Shown here piece after piece: positions 5,776-5,880 of a DNA stretch of 5,880 nucleotides. How positions within the stretch are numbered: position 1 is the stretch's first letter; the number at the start of each line of letters is the position of its first letter. The notes under the pieces are model-generated. The model made no database searches, was not told the DNA's origin, and was given only the letters and a program-made list of their open reading frames with translations. The translations under genes and the position numbers were made by a program. This DNA is from Candidatus Fonsibacter lacus (GTDB lineage Bacteria > Pseudomonadota > Alphaproteobacteria > Pelagibacterales > Pelagibacteraceae), in NCBI GenBank assembly GCA_010021145.1, contig RGRP01000052.1, positions 1 to 5,880 of the forward strand, read 5' to 3'.

Positions 5776-5880
5776 TAGGTTAATCCTGCTCCGCTAATGA
5801 GCCATGACGTAGGGGCAATCTTCACGCAAGTTGCCATGCCGTTACGGGCCAAGGTGCGCGTGCCTGTCGTCGTGGAGTTA
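5775..5880 (-). CDS. Tail-fibre-like protein, C-terminal end only (cut by window edge)
   Basis: The frame entering from the right edge is open for 34 codons and ends in TAA at 5777-5775. The visible end reads TLARNGMATCVKIAPTSW (9-26) followed by LISGAGLT. From memory, C-termini with 'NG.AT..K......W.ISGAG' are common in phage tail-fibre or adsorption proteins whose genes precede glycine-rich fibre-tip genes. The other two minus-strand frames were examined less fully; one has stops close to the edge. The stop overlaps the next ATG by one base, a typical coupling arrangement. With only 34 residues visible the product name is tentative, though the existence of the coding end is well supported. 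Confidence 0.62.
   Translation of the reverse strand, partial: NSTTTGTRTLARNGMATCVKIAPTSWLISGAGLT

Overview
The window looks like part of the late (virion and lysis) region of a tailed double-stranded DNA phage or prophage. All ten genes I support lie on the minus strand, so transcription runs from high to low coordinates. They are packed head to tail with overlaps of 1 to 8 bases or gaps of at most 12 bases. No stretch longer than 12 bases lacks a gene. I see no tRNA, transposon, CRISPR array, terminator or credible promoter. The host cannot be read from the sequence. Base composition is mixed, the start sites carry ordinary bacterial Shine-Dalgarno sites, and the protein types resemble those of environmental (often aquatic) podoviruses of Gram-negative bacteria.

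In transcription order, the first block (5880 to 4788) looks like a receptor-binding or fibre-tip module. It holds the C-terminal end of a tail-fibre-like protein (5775-5880, partial), a glycine-rich protein like phage adhesin or fibre-tip domains (5131-5775), and a small beta-rich protein whose start I place at 5123 (4788-5123).

The second block (4791 to 826) holds a 149-residue helical protein of unknown function with an Asp-rich motif, followed by three likely internal virion or DNA-ejection proteins of 248, 424 and 497 residues. The 248-residue protein resembles phage DNA-transfer (injection) proteins. The number, order and rising size of the three recall the ejection cassette of phage P22 (genes 7, 20, 16). 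That parallel rests on layout and sequence character, not on an alignment.

The third block (816 to 1) is a membrane module. It holds two small proteins, each with one N-terminal membrane segment (78 and 91 residues), followed by the start of a holin-like protein that runs off the left edge. The three are joined by 4-base start/stop overlaps. No endolysin is visible and one may lie beyond position 1.

The fibre module would serve adsorption, the middle block would serve virion assembly and delivery of DNA through the envelope, and the membrane module probably serves lysis. Most functions here are inferences from family resemblance. The most interesting points are the possible P22-like ejection cassette, the two look-alike small membrane proteins beside the holin-like gene, and the Asp-rich 149-residue protein.
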